Source of the DNA: an uncultured Clostridia bacterium
GTDB lineage: Bacteria > Bacillota > Clostridia > Oscillospirales > Ruminococcaceae
NCBI GenBank assembly: GCA_944386475.1
Contig: CALXBH010000048.1
Coordinates: 1-48,656 of the forward strand
Reading direction: 5' to 3'
Length of the DNA stretch: 48,656 nucleotides
The notes beneath the pieces were generated by a model. The model did no database searches, was not told the origin of the DNA, and was given only the letters and a program-made list of their open reading frames with translations. The position numbers and the translations under genes are program-made. Each line of letters begins with the position of its first letter. The first letter of the stretch is position 1. Below, one piece after another: positions 23,834 to 32,805 of the stretch.

Positions 23834-24805
23834 ATGCTCAACATCGCTTTAGTAGGGGCGTGGCACGTCCATTTCGGCCAGCATGCCGACGAAGCCGCGG
23901 CGCGCAAGGAATGCCGCATCACCGCTTTATGGGACGACGATCCCGTCCGGGGAAAAGAGGCCGCAGCCCATTATTCCTGTGACTTTGAACCGGATTACGA
24001 CGCTCTTTTGGCCCGTCCGGATGTGGACGCGGTGGTGGTCTGTTCCGCCACCAACCAGCACACCCAGCTGCTTATAAAAGCGGCCAACGCCAAAAAACAC
24101 ATCTTCACCGAAAAAGTTCTCTGCCTGACGGTGGAGGACGCCAAACGCATCCGCCAGGCGGTGGAGGAAGCGGGCATCCGGTTTTGCATCGCCTTTTTCT
24201 GGCGCTCCCACGGGGATATGCAGTACGCAAAATCTTTAGTGGATTCCGGCGCTCTCGGGCAGATCACCTACGCCCGGATGCGCAACCCCCACGACGGCGC
24301 TATCGCCGGGTGGCTTCCGCCCCACTTTTATGATCCTGTCCAGTGCGGCGGCGGCGCGATGATCGATTTAGGCACTCATCCCATGTACCTGTTGGCCTGG
24401 CTGCTGGGGATGCCCGCCTATGTTTCCTCGGTGTTCACCGCGGTCACCGGGCATCCGGTGGAGGATAACGCCGTTTCGGTGCTGGAATATAAAAACGGCG
24501 CCATCGCCGTGAGCGAAACCTCCTTTGTGTCCTGCTGCGGCCCCGCCTCTTTAGAGATCTGCGGCACCAAGGGGAGCCTTTCCCTGGGCGGCCCGGAGGG
24601 GAAACTGCTTGTGAACACCGGCAAAGGCTGGGAAGCGCCCCCGGTGCCCGCCGACCAGAAGATTCCTTTAGACTACTGGGTGGACGGCATTCTGACCGGA
24701 AGCGACATCCCCTACGGCATTGACGACGCGGTCAACTTAACCCTTTTGATGGATGCTGCCTACCGCTCCTACCAGGAGGGGAAAAAGGCCCCGGTGACAG
24801 ATTAA
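23834..24805 (+). CDS. Gfo/Idh/MocA-family sugar oxidoreductase
   Basis: NAD(P)-dependent dehydrogenase of the Gfo/Idh/MocA family, acting on a sugar, inositol or related compound. The N-terminal Rossmann fold (1 to about 120) starts NIALVGAWHVHFGQHAD, where the usual GxGxxG is altered, then has VVVCSATNQHTQLL and HIFTEKVL; the family's usual EKP is EKV here. The C-terminal alpha/beta domain includes GGGAMIDLGTHPMYLLAWLL, the conserved substrate-site His region. The length of 323 residues is normal. It is a single-gene unit with its own promoter and terminator, next to an FGGY kinase gene. The exact substrate is unknown and the altered motifs suggest a divergent subfamily. Confidence 0.88.
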   Translation: MLNIALVGAWHVHFGQHADEAAARKECRITALWDDDPVRGKEAAAHYSCDFEPDYDALLARPDVDAVVVCSATNQHTQLLIKAANAKKHIFTEKVLCLTVEDAKRIRQAVEEAGIRFCIAFFWRSHGDMQYAKSLVDSGALGQITYARMRNPHDGAIAGWLPPHFYDPVQCGGGAMIDLGTHPMYLLAWLLGMPAYVSSVFTAVTGHPVEDNAVSVLEYKNGAIAVSETSFVSCCGPASLEICGTKGSLSLGGPEGKLLVNTGKGWEAPPVPADQKIPLDYWVDGILTGSDIPYGIDDAVNLTLLMDAAYRSYQEGKKAPVTD

Positions 24806-25146
24806 GCGCTGGTTTTAGCGCCATAAAATTCGGTTAAAAACAAATGCCGAAGGCCTAAAAAACCCCGGAATGACATCACACGCATAGCAACAGCTAAAAC
24901 AAAAATAATCAAGGGAGCGCTGCAAAACTTGCGTTTGCAGCGCTCCCTTTTTGGGGAAAACCGTTTTATCCTGTCGGCTTGATATGAAATCCTTTAAAAC
25001 GCTTTTTGTCATCAGCGCCCAGTAAAATCGACAAAATCGCACCCAGCTATGTACATCCGGCCGGTTTACTGCTATCATAAAAGGCGGAAATCCATACCTG
25101 ATACATTATTATACCTGGTAAGAGGCAAATCGTAAGGAGTTATATT
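24806..25146. other. Gene-free stretch between oxidoreductase and kinase genes
   Basis: It holds the oxidoreductase terminator (24911-24952) and the upstream region of the kinase. TATTAT/TATACC-like sequences occur at 25107-25115, but no -35 is convincing, so the kinase may need an activator. No gene was seen. Confidence 0.5.
24911..24952 (+). terminator. Intrinsic terminator of the oxidoreductase gene
   Basis: AAGGGAGCGCTGCAAA and TTTGCAGCGCTCCCTT form a 16-bp stem with a seven-base loop, followed by a T-run. Confidence 0.93.
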
Positions 25147-26430
25147 ATGAACGCAATTGGAATCGATATTGGGACCACCAGCATCTGCGGGATTTTGCTG
25201 GACGCCGCAAGCGGAAAGGTGTTAAAATCCATCACCCAAAACAGCAATGCTTTTATTCAAACCGAAAACCAATGGGAAAAGATCCAGGACCCCCAAAAAA
25301 TCCTGCACACCGCTTTATCTATATTGGAGGAGTTAGCGGCGGAAGGCGCCGGAGCTATCGGACTCACCGGGCAGATGCACGGCATCGTCTATGTGGATGA
25401 AAACGGAAAAGCGGTAAGCCCCCTTTACACCTGGCAGGACGCCAGAGGAAGCCTTCCCTACGACCAAACCGGCACCTATGCGGAATTTTTGCATATCCCC
25501 AGCGGATATGGGGCGGTAACCGACTTTTTTAACACGGTAAACGGAGTAAAGCCGCCTCAGGCCGCCGGTTACTGCACCATCCAGGATTATCTGGGCATGG
25601 TTTTGACAAACCGCAAAACCCCGCTTATCCACACAAGCGATGCGGCGAGCTTCGGCGGCTTTGATCTTATAGCCGGCCGGTTTAATCATCCGTTTTCCTC
25701 CGAGATTACAGGGGATTTTGCGCTCCTTGGCGAATATAAAGGCATTCCCGTCAGCGTTGCCATCGGGGATAATCAGGCGAGCGTATTCGGCGCTTCCCGT
25801 CAGGACAGCGATATTTTGCTCAACATCGGCACAGGCAGCCAGGTATCTGTGATCTCGCCGGAGATCCTCCCCTGCCCCACCGCGGAAATAAGGCCCTATG
25901 TCGATCACAAATTCCTGATTGTCGGGGCGGCTCTGTGCGGCGGCCGGGCATACGCCATGCTGGAACGGTTTTATTCGGATATCGTGTTTGCCGCCACCGG
26001 CAAACGGATGGATTTATATGCGGTGATGGAAAAAATGGCGGTTTCCGGCGCCGCGCCGTTACAGGTGGATACCAGATTCTGCGGCACCAGGCAGGACCCT
26101 TCCATCACCGGGAATATCGGCCATGTCACAACGGATAATTTTACGCCGGGAGATCTGCGCCAGGCGTTTTTAACCGGTATGATTACCGAGCTATACAACC
26201 TGTTTACCGAGATGGGGGTAAAACGAGCGGGCTTAATCGGGTCGGGCAACGGCCTGAGGAAAAACAAAGCTTTGGTGCAGACTGCCGAGGAGATATTCGG
26301 AGCTAAAATGAGCATTCCGGCCCACCGGGAGGAAGCTGCATTTGGGGCGGCTCTTTTTGCCATGACCGCCGCCGGAACCTTTGGCAGCGCCGGTGATATA
26401 AAGAATATGATTCAATATGAAGCAATTTAA
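25147..26430 (+). CDS. FGGY-family carbohydrate kinase, sedoheptulokinase-like
   Basis: ATP-dependent sugar kinase of the FGGY family. The N-terminal phosphate-binding loop is GIDIGTTSICGILLD, and IGLTGQMHGI and YTWQDARGS form the sugar-site region. The second ATPase half has VAIGDNQASVFGA, LNIGTGSQVS and GSGNGLRKN. The length of 427 residues and the GQMHGI/WQDARG wording are closer to sedoheptulokinase-type members than to xylulose or rhamnulose kinases (about 490 residues); this assignment is tentative. GGAG lies before the start and a strong terminator follows. Its neighbours suggest that it feeds sugar released by the cluster's enzymes into pentose or heptose phosphate metabolism. Confidence 0.85.
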   Translation: MNAIGIDIGTTSICGILLDAASGKVLKSITQNSNAFIQTENQWEKIQDPQKILHTALSILEELAAEGAGAIGLTGQMHGIVYVDENGKAVSPLYTWQDARGSLPYDQTGTYAEFLHIPSGYGAVTDFFNTVNGVKPPQAAGYCTIQDYLGMVLTNRKTPLIHTSDAASFGGFDLIAGRFNHPFSSEITGDFALLGEYKGIPVSVAIGDNQASVFGASRQDSDILLNIGTGSQVSVISPEILPCPTAEIRPYVDHKFLIVGAALCGGRAYAMLERFYSDIVFAATGKRMDLYAVMEKMAVSGAAPLQVDTRFCGTRQDPSITGNIGHVTTDNFTPGDLRQAFLTGMITELYNLFTEMGVKRAGLIGSGNGLRKNKALVQTAEEIFGAKMSIPAHREEAAFGAALFAMTAAGTFGSAGDIKNMIQYEAI

Positions 26431-26462
26431 GCATCCATGTTTGACGTGTCTTTTTTAACCTT

Positions 26463-26508
26463 ATGAAGGGGCCGCAGCAAAACAGAAGTTTTGCTGCGGC
26501 CCCTTCAT
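26463..26508. terminator. Bidirectional terminator between kinase and AraC genes
   Basis: A perfect 21-bp inverted repeat (26463-26483 with 26488-26508, AGAA loop), GC-rich at its core (GGGGCCGCAGC), lies between convergent genes. Confidence 0.92.
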
Positions 26509-26528
26509 ATGCTCTTATATCGATCCCT

Positions 26529-27446
26529 TTACTTTTGAAAATTGGCCAGCATCTTCCGGTATTTTCCCGGGGTAATTCGTTCGGCCTTTTTAAACACCTT
26601 GATAAAATACACCACATCCCGGATTCCAATCTGCTCGGCGATGGCTTCCAGAGAAAGATCGGAGTTTAAAAGCAGTTTTTTTGCCTCTTGCAATCGGATG
26701 TTTTGAAGATATTCCTGCACCGAAAGGCCGGTGACCGATTTAAAACGGACGCCGAAATATTTGGGGGACATGCCGAATTCTTCCGCCAGGCTGGGAGTCG
26801 TGATTTCCTCGTTGTAATGGATATTCAGATAATTAACCGCTTTGTCAACGGCCTTTCCGTAATACAGCTCGCCCGAGTGCTGGGGGTGTTCCATCTGCTG
26901 GGCCAAAACCTCGCTGACGATATTGATAAAAACGCCTCGCTGCCGCAGCCTTGCGCTGAAATCCGACGAGCAAAAATTGTCGTATAACTCCCGGAACATC
27001 GGCGCCAAAACGTCAAAAGGAAGGCCTTTCATAAGCGGAGGAAAATACTGATCGGGGATTTCATAGGAGGTGCGGCGTTTGATCTGTTCCAAATGGGCTA
27101 AGTCCTCCTTGGAAAGCGCCCGGTTTAAGTAATACTTTTCAGCGGAAAAATCGAACTGCTCGTCCAGCATCCAGTCAAAGTGGACGCAGTGGGCATGAAA
27201 GGTCTTCCCTTCTTCCACATACATGGTGTTGATGCGGTTGGGCTTCATATACAGCAGATCGGAGCGCCCCACGGTATAGGCTTTTCCCTCATACTCAAAC
27301 TTTGCCTCCCCGCTCAGGCCGAAAATACATTCATGGTCATAGATCACCCGCTCCGGCATAAAGGTGCCGCCCGAAAAGAAGATGTTGTTCACATACCGGA
27401 TATAGGGCGATATGTTTAAAATGCCGATTTCCTGTTCGTTTTGCAT
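26529..27446 (-). CDS. AraC-family regulator (rhamnosidase/kinase cluster)
   Basis: Transcriptional regulator of 305 residues. The N-terminal ~150 residues form a cupin-like sensor (YDHECIFGLSGEAKFEYEGK, then YTVGRSDLLYMKPNRINTMY). The last ~100 form the two helix-turn-helix AraC domain (EITTPSLAEEFGMSPKYFGV, then GLSVQEYLQNIRLQEAKKLL and a VVYFIKVFKKAERITPGKYR end). The gene reads away from the rhamnosidases and towards the kinase, so it is well placed to control the divergent GH78 genes. A good promoter is at 27498-27526. Confidence 0.92.
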   Translation of the reverse strand: MQNEQEIGILNISPYIRYVNNIFFSGGTFMPERVIYDHECIFGLSGEAKFEYEGKAYTVGRSDLLYMKPNRINTMYVEEGKTFHAHCVHFDWMLDEQFDFSAEKYYLNRALSKEDLAHLEQIKRRTSYEIPDQYFPPLMKGLPFDVLAPMFRELYDNFCSSDFSARLRQRGVFINIVSEVLAQQMEHPQHSGELYYGKAVDKAVNYLNIHYNEEITTPSLAEEFGMSPKYFGVRFKSVTGLSVQEYLQNIRLQEAKKLLLNSDLSLEAIAEQIGIRDVVYFIKVFKKAERITPGKYRKMLANFQK

Positions 27447-27497
27447 CCTGTCAGGCCCTCCGCAATTTTTATCGTTCCATTTTTTTGCTTTGCTCCC

Positions 27498-27526
27498 ATA
27501 TTACATTGTTTGTGCGTTTTTTTCAA
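27498..27526 (-). promoter_or_regulatory. Promoter of the AraC-family gene
   Basis: Leftward TTGAAA (27521-27526) and TAATAT (27498-27503), 17 bases apart. Confidence 0.75.
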
Positions 27527-27554
27527 GTTATATTTAAGGGAGAATAAGCGTTAA

Positions 27555-27579
27555 AAGCCCCCGGTATCAATGGGGGTTT
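27555..27579. other. C5/G5 hairpin
   Basis: AAGCCCCC pairs with GGGGGTTT (one G-T pair) around a nine-base loop. On the minus strand GGGGGCTTTT makes it terminator-like, but no gene would need it there, so it may be an operator or a relic. Confidence 0.4.
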
Positions 27580-27591
27580 AACAAAAACCTG

Positions 27592-27621
27592 CGTTTTATT
27601 TTGTATCCGGAAAATAAAACG
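27592..27621. other. 11-bp inverted repeat upstream of the rhamnosidase genes
   Basis: CGTTTTATTTT and AAAATAAAACG are perfectly complementary around an eight-base loop. It could be an operator for the AraC regulator or a terminator-like relic beside the truncated CBM32 frame. Confidence 0.45.
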
Positions 27622-27797
27622 GCTGCCTGAAAAAGCAAAAGGGAGCGATTGTTGTGGATGCAAGCGCACAAGCGCCGGTTAACGTGCAATATCTGCGCAT
27701 CCTCGCCAACACGCTCCAACCGACGGAAACCGACGGATACCGGATGCAGCTGACCGAGCTGGAGGTCTATGACCTCTCCGCCGGCAATACCCACTGA
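27618..27797 (+). pseudogene. C-terminal remnant of a CBM32 (F5/8 type C) domain
   Basis: The frame is open only from 27618 and ends at TGA 27795-27797. It encodes VNVQYLRILANTLQPTETDG, then YRMQLTELEVYD, the characteristic last strands of a galactose-binding-like (discoidin) carbohydrate-binding module. A full module needs about 130-150 residues and nothing of the rest is present upstream. A GTG at 27654 follows a weak GGGAG, but a bare C-terminal fragment would not fold. It is best read as the tail of a deleted larger glycosidase gene. Its stop overlaps an ATG of the next frame. Confidence 0.65.
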
Positions 27798-27841
27798 TGG
27801 TACCTTTTTTGAGCGAACTTATTTCAAGGAGGCTTATTAAT

Positions 27842-30589
27842 ATGCAACAACATAACAGCCAATCATTCCCTTTGTCCGTGCACATTTCGGATCTGCGGGT
27901 GGGGGGGATTGCCAATCCCATGGGGATTGACAGGACGCCTGTTTTCAGCTGGCAGTTAACATCAGCAGGCTTTGGCGCCTCCCAGTCTGCCAGACGGATT
28001 ATCGTATCCTCCCGCAAAGAGCTCGCCGAACTGAATATCGGCGATTTGTGGGATTCCGGGAAGGTGGAGGAGCCAGACAGCTATGACGTCCTTTACACCG
28101 GGCCTCCCCTCTCCCCTGCAACGATGTACTACTGGCGGGTGCAGGCCTGGGACAACCAGGGCCATTCCACCGGCTGGAGCGAGACCGCGCAGTTTTACAC
28201 AGGGCTTCTTAATCCCGGCCAGTGGCGGGGGGAATGGATCAGCGCGGGGCAGCCGTTTTCGGTGGAGGACCGCTGCGCCCCGCTGCTGCGCAAGACATTT
28301 TCCCTTTCAAAGCCCGTGGAAAGCGCCACCGCGTTTGTCTGCGGACTGGGGCTTTATGAACTGACCATCAACGGGGAAGCACCCGATGACAGCGTGCTCA
28401 ACCCGGCCCAGTCCCAATATGACCAAACGGTCTTTTACCGCACTTATGACGTTGCTACTCTTGTATCTCCCGGCAAAAACGCCATAGGAGTCATGCTGGG
28501 AAACGGCTTTTACAACGAAACCTGTTCTGTGTGGCGCTGGCAGGAGGCCGTGTGGCGGGATCAGCCAAAACTGCTTCTCAACCTTTTGATCCGCTATCAG
28601 GACGGTTCTTCCGAGACCATCGCCACCGACTCCTCCTGGCGGGCAGCCGCCGACGGCCCGGTGACCAAAAACAGCATCTATTACGGGGAAACCTATGACG
28701 CCAGGAAGGAAAAAACCGGCTGGACGCTGCCGGAGTATGACGACTCTCACTGGCCACAGGCGGTTGCCGTGTCCGGGCCTGCGGGTAAGCTCACCTGCCA
28801 GCGGATCCCCCCCATCCGCCGGGTGAATACCTTTGCGCCCCAGTCTATTCAGAACATGGAGGACGGCACCTACATCATCGCCGCGCCGGAGATGGTCACC
28901 GGATGGATCAAACTGAACATCAAGGCGTCCAAAGACGCAGCGGTCTTTATCACCTATGGGGAACAGTTAAAGCCGGACGGTTATCTTCAGAAAACCGGAA
29001 ATGGCGAAGGACGGGACAGCGATTGGTGGCCCGACGGCTATATCCAGCAGGACGAGTATATCAGCGACGGGAACGAGCGGTTTTTTGAACCGAAGTTCAC
29101 CTATAAGGGATTCCAGTATGTCCAGGTGGAAAATTACGAAGGGGAGCTTTTGCCGGAAGATGTGGTGATTTATCGCACCAGCAACGATATTGAGACGGTG
29201 GCGGATTTTCACTGCGCCAACCCGCAGATTAACGCCCTGCACCGCCTGATGCACAACACCCTAATCAACAACTTCCAGTGGAAGCCCACGGACACCCCCG
29301 TTTGGGAGAAAAACGGCTGGCTGGGAGACGCCAACGTCGCTCTCGCCACCATGATGTACCAGTTTGACATGCAGACCTTTCTGCCCAATTTCTTAGATAT
29401 CATGGACGACTGCTTTCATGCGTTCGGCACAGTGCCCACCATGGTTCCCAACGCCAACTGGGCGGTGGACAACACGCCGGTGTGGAACACCATTTTTGTG
29501 TTCGGCGTGGAGGCCCTTTACGACCACTACGGCAAGCGGGAGGCCGTCCGCCGGTATTATCCGGATCTAAAGCGGTTTGCCTTAAAGGATATCGATGAAA
29601 TTAAGGCCAACGGATGGGTTTGGCAAGACAACCAGCTGGCCGACTGGGTTGCGCCCATCGGCGGATCGGATCCGGGAAAAATGCTAAATCCCAATGCCTC
29701 GGAAGGGGCGGGGATCTGCGGCACCGCGTTTGTCTACGAGATGCTTCGCTCCATGACCCGCTTAGCCGAGGCGGCCGGCCAGATAAAGGACATCGATACC
29801 TATCAAAACGCCATGGAAAACATCCAAAAAGCGTTTCACGAAAAATTCTACCGCCCCGACCAGCAGATTTATGAGACCGGCTTTTGGAATCCAATCGGGG
29901 AGCGGACCCAATACCGGCAGACCTCCAACCTGCTCCCGCTGGCCATGGGACTTGTCCCGCCGGAGCATAAAGCGCAGGTCGCCAAGAATTTGGTTAACGA
30001 TATCCTGCAAAAAGACTGCCATCTGGACACCGGCTGCGTGGGCACCAAATTCCTTCTCCCCGTGCTCAGCGACGAGGGGTATCCTGAGATCGCCTACCGC
30101 TTGCTGACCCAAACCAGCTATCCCAGCTGGGGATACTGGCTGGAGTGCGGGGCAACCTCCGCCTGGGAGGTCTGGGAAAACACCACCCGCTCGATGGACC
30201 ATTACTTTTTAGGCACCTTTGACGAGTTTTTGTTCTCCCATTTCGGGGGCATTCGCCAGATCCGGGATGGGTACCGCACCTTTACTGTAAAGCCGCTGAT
30301 CCTCCCCCAGCTGGGATGGGCCGAGGCTTCGGTGCAGACGGTGCGCGGGGCGCTTAAAAGCGCCTGGCGCTGTCAGGAGGACGGCAGGGTGACGGTGGAG
30401 GTGACGATTCCCTTTGGCGCCACAGCCGACATTGTCCTCCCCGCTTCTTCCATCCAAAGCGTTTCGGTCTCCTCCGACATCCAGGCGGTGACCGCGCCCG
30501 AAATAAAAGACGGGCTGTACCACGTCACCGTAGGCTCCGGGCAGTACCGCTTCACCATTACTTCCGGAAAAGAGGATTCTGATGATTGA
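27842..30589 (+). CDS. GH78 alpha-L-rhamnosidase, larger paralogue
   Basis: Enzyme of 915 residues that should release L-rhamnose from glycans or glycosides. It has the usual GH78 order: N-terminal Fn3/beta domains, a lectin-like carbohydrate-binding part, the (alpha/alpha)6 barrel and a C-terminal beta sandwich. The catalytic acids are recognisable: Asp484, Glu489 and Asp496 in DTPVWEKNGWLGD (a divergent form of DCPQRERLGWTGD, spacing kept) and Glu776 in ATSAWEVWE. There is no signal peptide, so it is probably cytoplasmic. The start at 27842 is chosen because of AAGGAGG nine bases upstream; an upstream in-frame ATG at 27797 lacks one. It overlaps the next gene by eight bases, forming an operon. 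Confidence 0.92.
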   Translation: MQQHNSQSFPLSVHISDLRVGGIANPMGIDRTPVFSWQLTSAGFGASQSARRIIVSSRKELAELNIGDLWDSGKVEEPDSYDVLYTGPPLSPATMYYWRVQAWDNQGHSTGWSETAQFYTGLLNPGQWRGEWISAGQPFSVEDRCAPLLRKTFSLSKPVESATAFVCGLGLYELTINGEAPDDSVLNPAQSQYDQTVFYRTYDVATLVSPGKNAIGVMLGNGFYNETCSVWRWQEAVWRDQPKLLLNLLIRYQDGSSETIATDSSWRAAADGPVTKNSIYYGETYDARKEKTGWTLPEYDDSHWPQAVAVSGPAGKLTCQRIPPIRRVNTFAPQSIQNMEDGTYIIAAPEMVTGWIKLNIKASKDAAVFITYGEQLKPDGYLQKTGNGEGRDSDWWPDGYIQQDEYISDGNERFFEPKFTYKGFQYVQVENYEGELLPEDVVIYRTSNDIETVADFHCANPQINALHRLMHNTLINNFQWKPTDTPVWEKNGWLGDANVALATMMYQFDMQTFLPNFLDIMDDCFHAFGTVPTMVPNANWAVDNTPVWNTIFVFGVEALYDHYGKREAVRRYYPDLKRFALKDIDEIKANGWVWQDNQLADWVAPIGGSDPGKMLNPNASEGAGICGTAFVYEMLRSMTRLAEAAGQIKDIDTYQNAMENIQKAFHEKFYRPDQQIYETGFWNPIGERTQYRQTSNLLPLAMGLVPPEHKAQVAKNLVNDILQKDCHLDTGCVGTKFLLPVLSDEGYPEIAYRLLTQTSYPSWGYWLECGATSAWEVWENTTRSMDHYFLGTFDEFLFSHFGGIRQIRDGYRTFTVKPLILPQLGWAEASVQTVRGALKSAWRCQEDGRVTVEVTIPFGATADIVLPASSIQSVSVSSDIQAVTAPEIKDGLYHVTVGSGQYRFTITSGKEDSDD

Positions 30590-32729
30590 TACAAGCGCAA
30601 AATGGGTATCCCCAAACGGGGACTGCGAGGCCCCTATCATAACCGGAACAATCAGCGCGCCCTCCGGCCGGAAGCAGGCGGTGATCTCCATCTGCGGCCT
30701 TGGTTTTTTTGAGTGTCTCATCAACGGCGAAAAGATATCCGACGACCTGCTCGTCCCCGCCTGGTCGGATTATGAGCCCCGGCCGGGCAGGCGGCTGTTA
30801 TACCCGCTTAACGATACCTTCAGCCACCGGATCTATTATCTGGATTACGACATCACCCGTTTTCTTCATGACGGGGAAAACACCATCGAAGTTTGGCTGG
30901 GGAACGGCTGGTACAACCAGCATGAGCGCAACGCGGAAGGGGATCTGTGGTACGGTTCTCCCAAGCTCGCCTACACGGTGGCCATCGAAGGGGCCGACGG
31001 GAGCAAACAGTTCCAGCACTCGGATGAGCGCCTCACCTGGCGTCCCGGCCCGATTGTGTTTAACAATGTATACCTGGGGGAAAAATGGGATGACCGGGCC
31101 GACCGGCCAAAGGCCGCCTTCCCGGTTAAAGTCGTCCCCGCGCCTTCCTCCCCTTTATACCGGCAGACCTGTCCTCCTGACCGGGAGATCCGGCATGTTT
31201 TCCCCAAGTTTCTCGGGCAAGAGGAAGACCGCCGGATCTATGACGCCGGGGTCAACCTGACCGGCTATGTGCGCTGCACCGGCCAGGGGAAGATCGTCAT
31301 CCGCTATGGGGAAGAGCTTACCCCGGACGGCGAGGTGGACTTTATCTCCGCCGGGGAAAACCAAATCCAGCAGGACGAGTATTTTGCTCTTAAAAAACGG
31401 ACGTTGTCCCCCAAGTTTTCTGTCAAAGGCTTCCGGTATTTTGAAATCACCGGCGATGCAGAAGATATCGAAGTGGTGGTGGTGCACAGCGATATCGCCG
31501 TCACCTCCTCTTTTACCTCCAGCGACGAGACCTTAAACTGGCTTTATGACGCCTATATCCGCACCCAATTAAACAACATGCACTACGGGATCGTCTCCGA
31601 CTGCCCCCACCGGGAGCGGCTGGGCTATACCGGCGACGGACAGCTGACCTGCAACGCCGCCATGCTGCTTTTAGACAGCAAGGAGCTTTACCGGAAGTGG
31701 ATCTTGGATATTTTTGACTGCCAGGATCCCGTCAGCGGCCATGTGCAGCACACCGCCCCCTTTTACGGCGGAGGCGGCGGCCCCGGCGGCTGGGGATGCG
31801 CGGTGGCCGTGGTGCCGTTTACCTATTACCAGCATTACGGCGAGCGGGATATGCTAAAAAAAGCCTATCCCCACATGCTCAAATGGTTTTCTTATATGCA
31901 AAGCCGGTGTGAAAACGGCCTTGTGATGCGGGAGGAACCGGACGGCTGGTGTTTGGGGGACTGGTGCGCGCCGGGCGGAGTAAAGCTTCCGGAACCGTTT
32001 GTCAACACCTACTACTTTATTAAATCCATGGAGATCATGCTGCAAACCGGGGATATCCTGGGCTGCCAAAACCACCGGGAAGAGATTTCCCGTCAGCTAG
32101 CGCTTTCCAAACAGGCGTTTTGTGACGCCTATTATGACAAAACCTCCAACCGGTTTTCCGGTTCCATCCAGGGGGCGGACGGGTTCGCGGCGGATTTAGG
32201 ACTGGCAGACGATGCCCTTTTGCGCCGGATGCGGGAGGAGTACGACCAAAAAGGCGCCTATGACACCGGTATTTTCGGCACCTATGTGCTGACTCGCACA
32301 CTGTTTGCCCATGGATTTTCGGACACCGCCTTCCGGCTTTTGACCGCCAAGGCGGACAGTTCCTTTTATCACATGAAATCTTCCGGCGCCACCACCCTTT
32401 GGGAAAACTGGGACGGCCGGGAGTCCCACGATCATCCCATGTTCGGCGCCGTGGCCGACTGCCTGTTCGAGTTTCTTTTGGGAATCAAAGCGGCCGCTCC
32501 CGGATACGAAAAAATCCGGATCGAGCCAAAGCTCCCCGCGAGCCTTTCCTATGTAAAATGGCATATTACCACCGCCGCCGGGAAGATCCAGGTGGAGATC
32601 CGGCAAGACGACCGGCTTTATCTTGCTGTCACCGTCCCCCATGCACAAGCTGTTTTAAAGGCCGGCGGGCGGGAATTCCCCCTGAAGCCGGGAGATAACT
32701 CGTTTGTGATCGACCCGGATTTAGTGTGA
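30582..32729 (+). CDS. GH78 alpha-L-rhamnosidase, smaller paralogue
   Basis: A 715-residue GH78 enzyme, second in the operon and overlapping the end of the first gene by eight bases. It carries the classic motif DCPHRERLGYTGD with Asp340, Glu345 and Asp352, and the base Glu608 in GATTLWENWD. It begins directly with the lectin-like domain (VISICGLGFFECLINGEKIS) and so lacks the first domain of its neighbour. No signal peptide. Together the pair may cleave different rhamnosyl linkages of imported oligosaccharides. No rhamnose isomerase or rhamnulokinase is present in the window. A terminator follows at 32771-32805. Confidence 0.93.
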   Translation: MIDTSAKWVSPNGDCEAPIITGTISAPSGRKQAVISICGLGFFECLINGEKISDDLLVPAWSDYEPRPGRRLLYPLNDTFSHRIYYLDYDITRFLHDGENTIEVWLGNGWYNQHERNAEGDLWYGSPKLAYTVAIEGADGSKQFQHSDERLTWRPGPIVFNNVYLGEKWDDRADRPKAAFPVKVVPAPSSPLYRQTCPPDREIRHVFPKFLGQEEDRRIYDAGVNLTGYVRCTGQGKIVIRYGEELTPDGEVDFISAGENQIQQDEYFALKKRTLSPKFSVKGFRYFEITGDAEDIEVVVVHSDIAVTSSFTSSDETLNWLYDAYIRTQLNNMHYGIVSDCPHRERLGYTGDGQLTCNAAMLLLDSKELYRKWILDIFDCQDPVSGHVQHTAPFYGGGGGPGGWGCAVAVVPFTYYQHYGERDMLKKAYPHMLKWFSYMQSRCENGLVMREEPDGWCLGDWCAPGGVKLPEPFVNTYYFIKSMEIMLQTGDILGCQNHREEISRQLALSKQAFCDAYYDKTSNRFSGSIQGADGFAADLGLADDALLRRMREEYDQKGAYDTGIFGTYVLTRTLFAHGFSDTAFRLLTAKADSSFYHMKSSGATTLWENWDGRESHDHPMFGAVADCLFEFLLGIKAAAPGYEKIRIEPKLPASLSYVKWHITTAAGKIQVEIRQDDRLYLAVTVPHAQAVLKAGGREFPLKPGDNSFVIDPDLV

Positions 32730-32770
32730 GCAGCCTGTCAGGATATCTTGAATCAGGTGAACGGCGCAGA

Positions 32771-32805
32771 AAATCTCCAGAGCTTTTGCTCTGGGGATTT
32801 TTGTT
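32771..32805 (+). terminator. Terminator of the rhamnosidase operon
   Basis: AAATCTCCAGAGC and GCTCTGGGGATTT form a 13-position stem with one G-T pair and a TTTT loop, followed by further T residues. Confidence 0.88.

Larger units (their letters stand above)
27447..27841. other. Intergenic region with inverted repeats and a CBM32 remnant
   Basis: From left to right it contains the leftward AraC promoter (27498-27526), a CCCCC/GGGGG hairpin (27555-27579), an 11-bp inverted repeat CGTTTTATTTT/AAAATAAAACG (27592-27621), a truncated CBM32-like frame (27618-27797) and the ribosome binding site of the first rhamnosidase. No sigma-70-type promoter for the rhamnosidases was found. Confidence 0.6.

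Noticed and set aside
27797-27841. Upstream ATG for the first rhamnosidase
   Set aside because: No ribosome binding site; the AAGGAGG before 27842 marks the better start.
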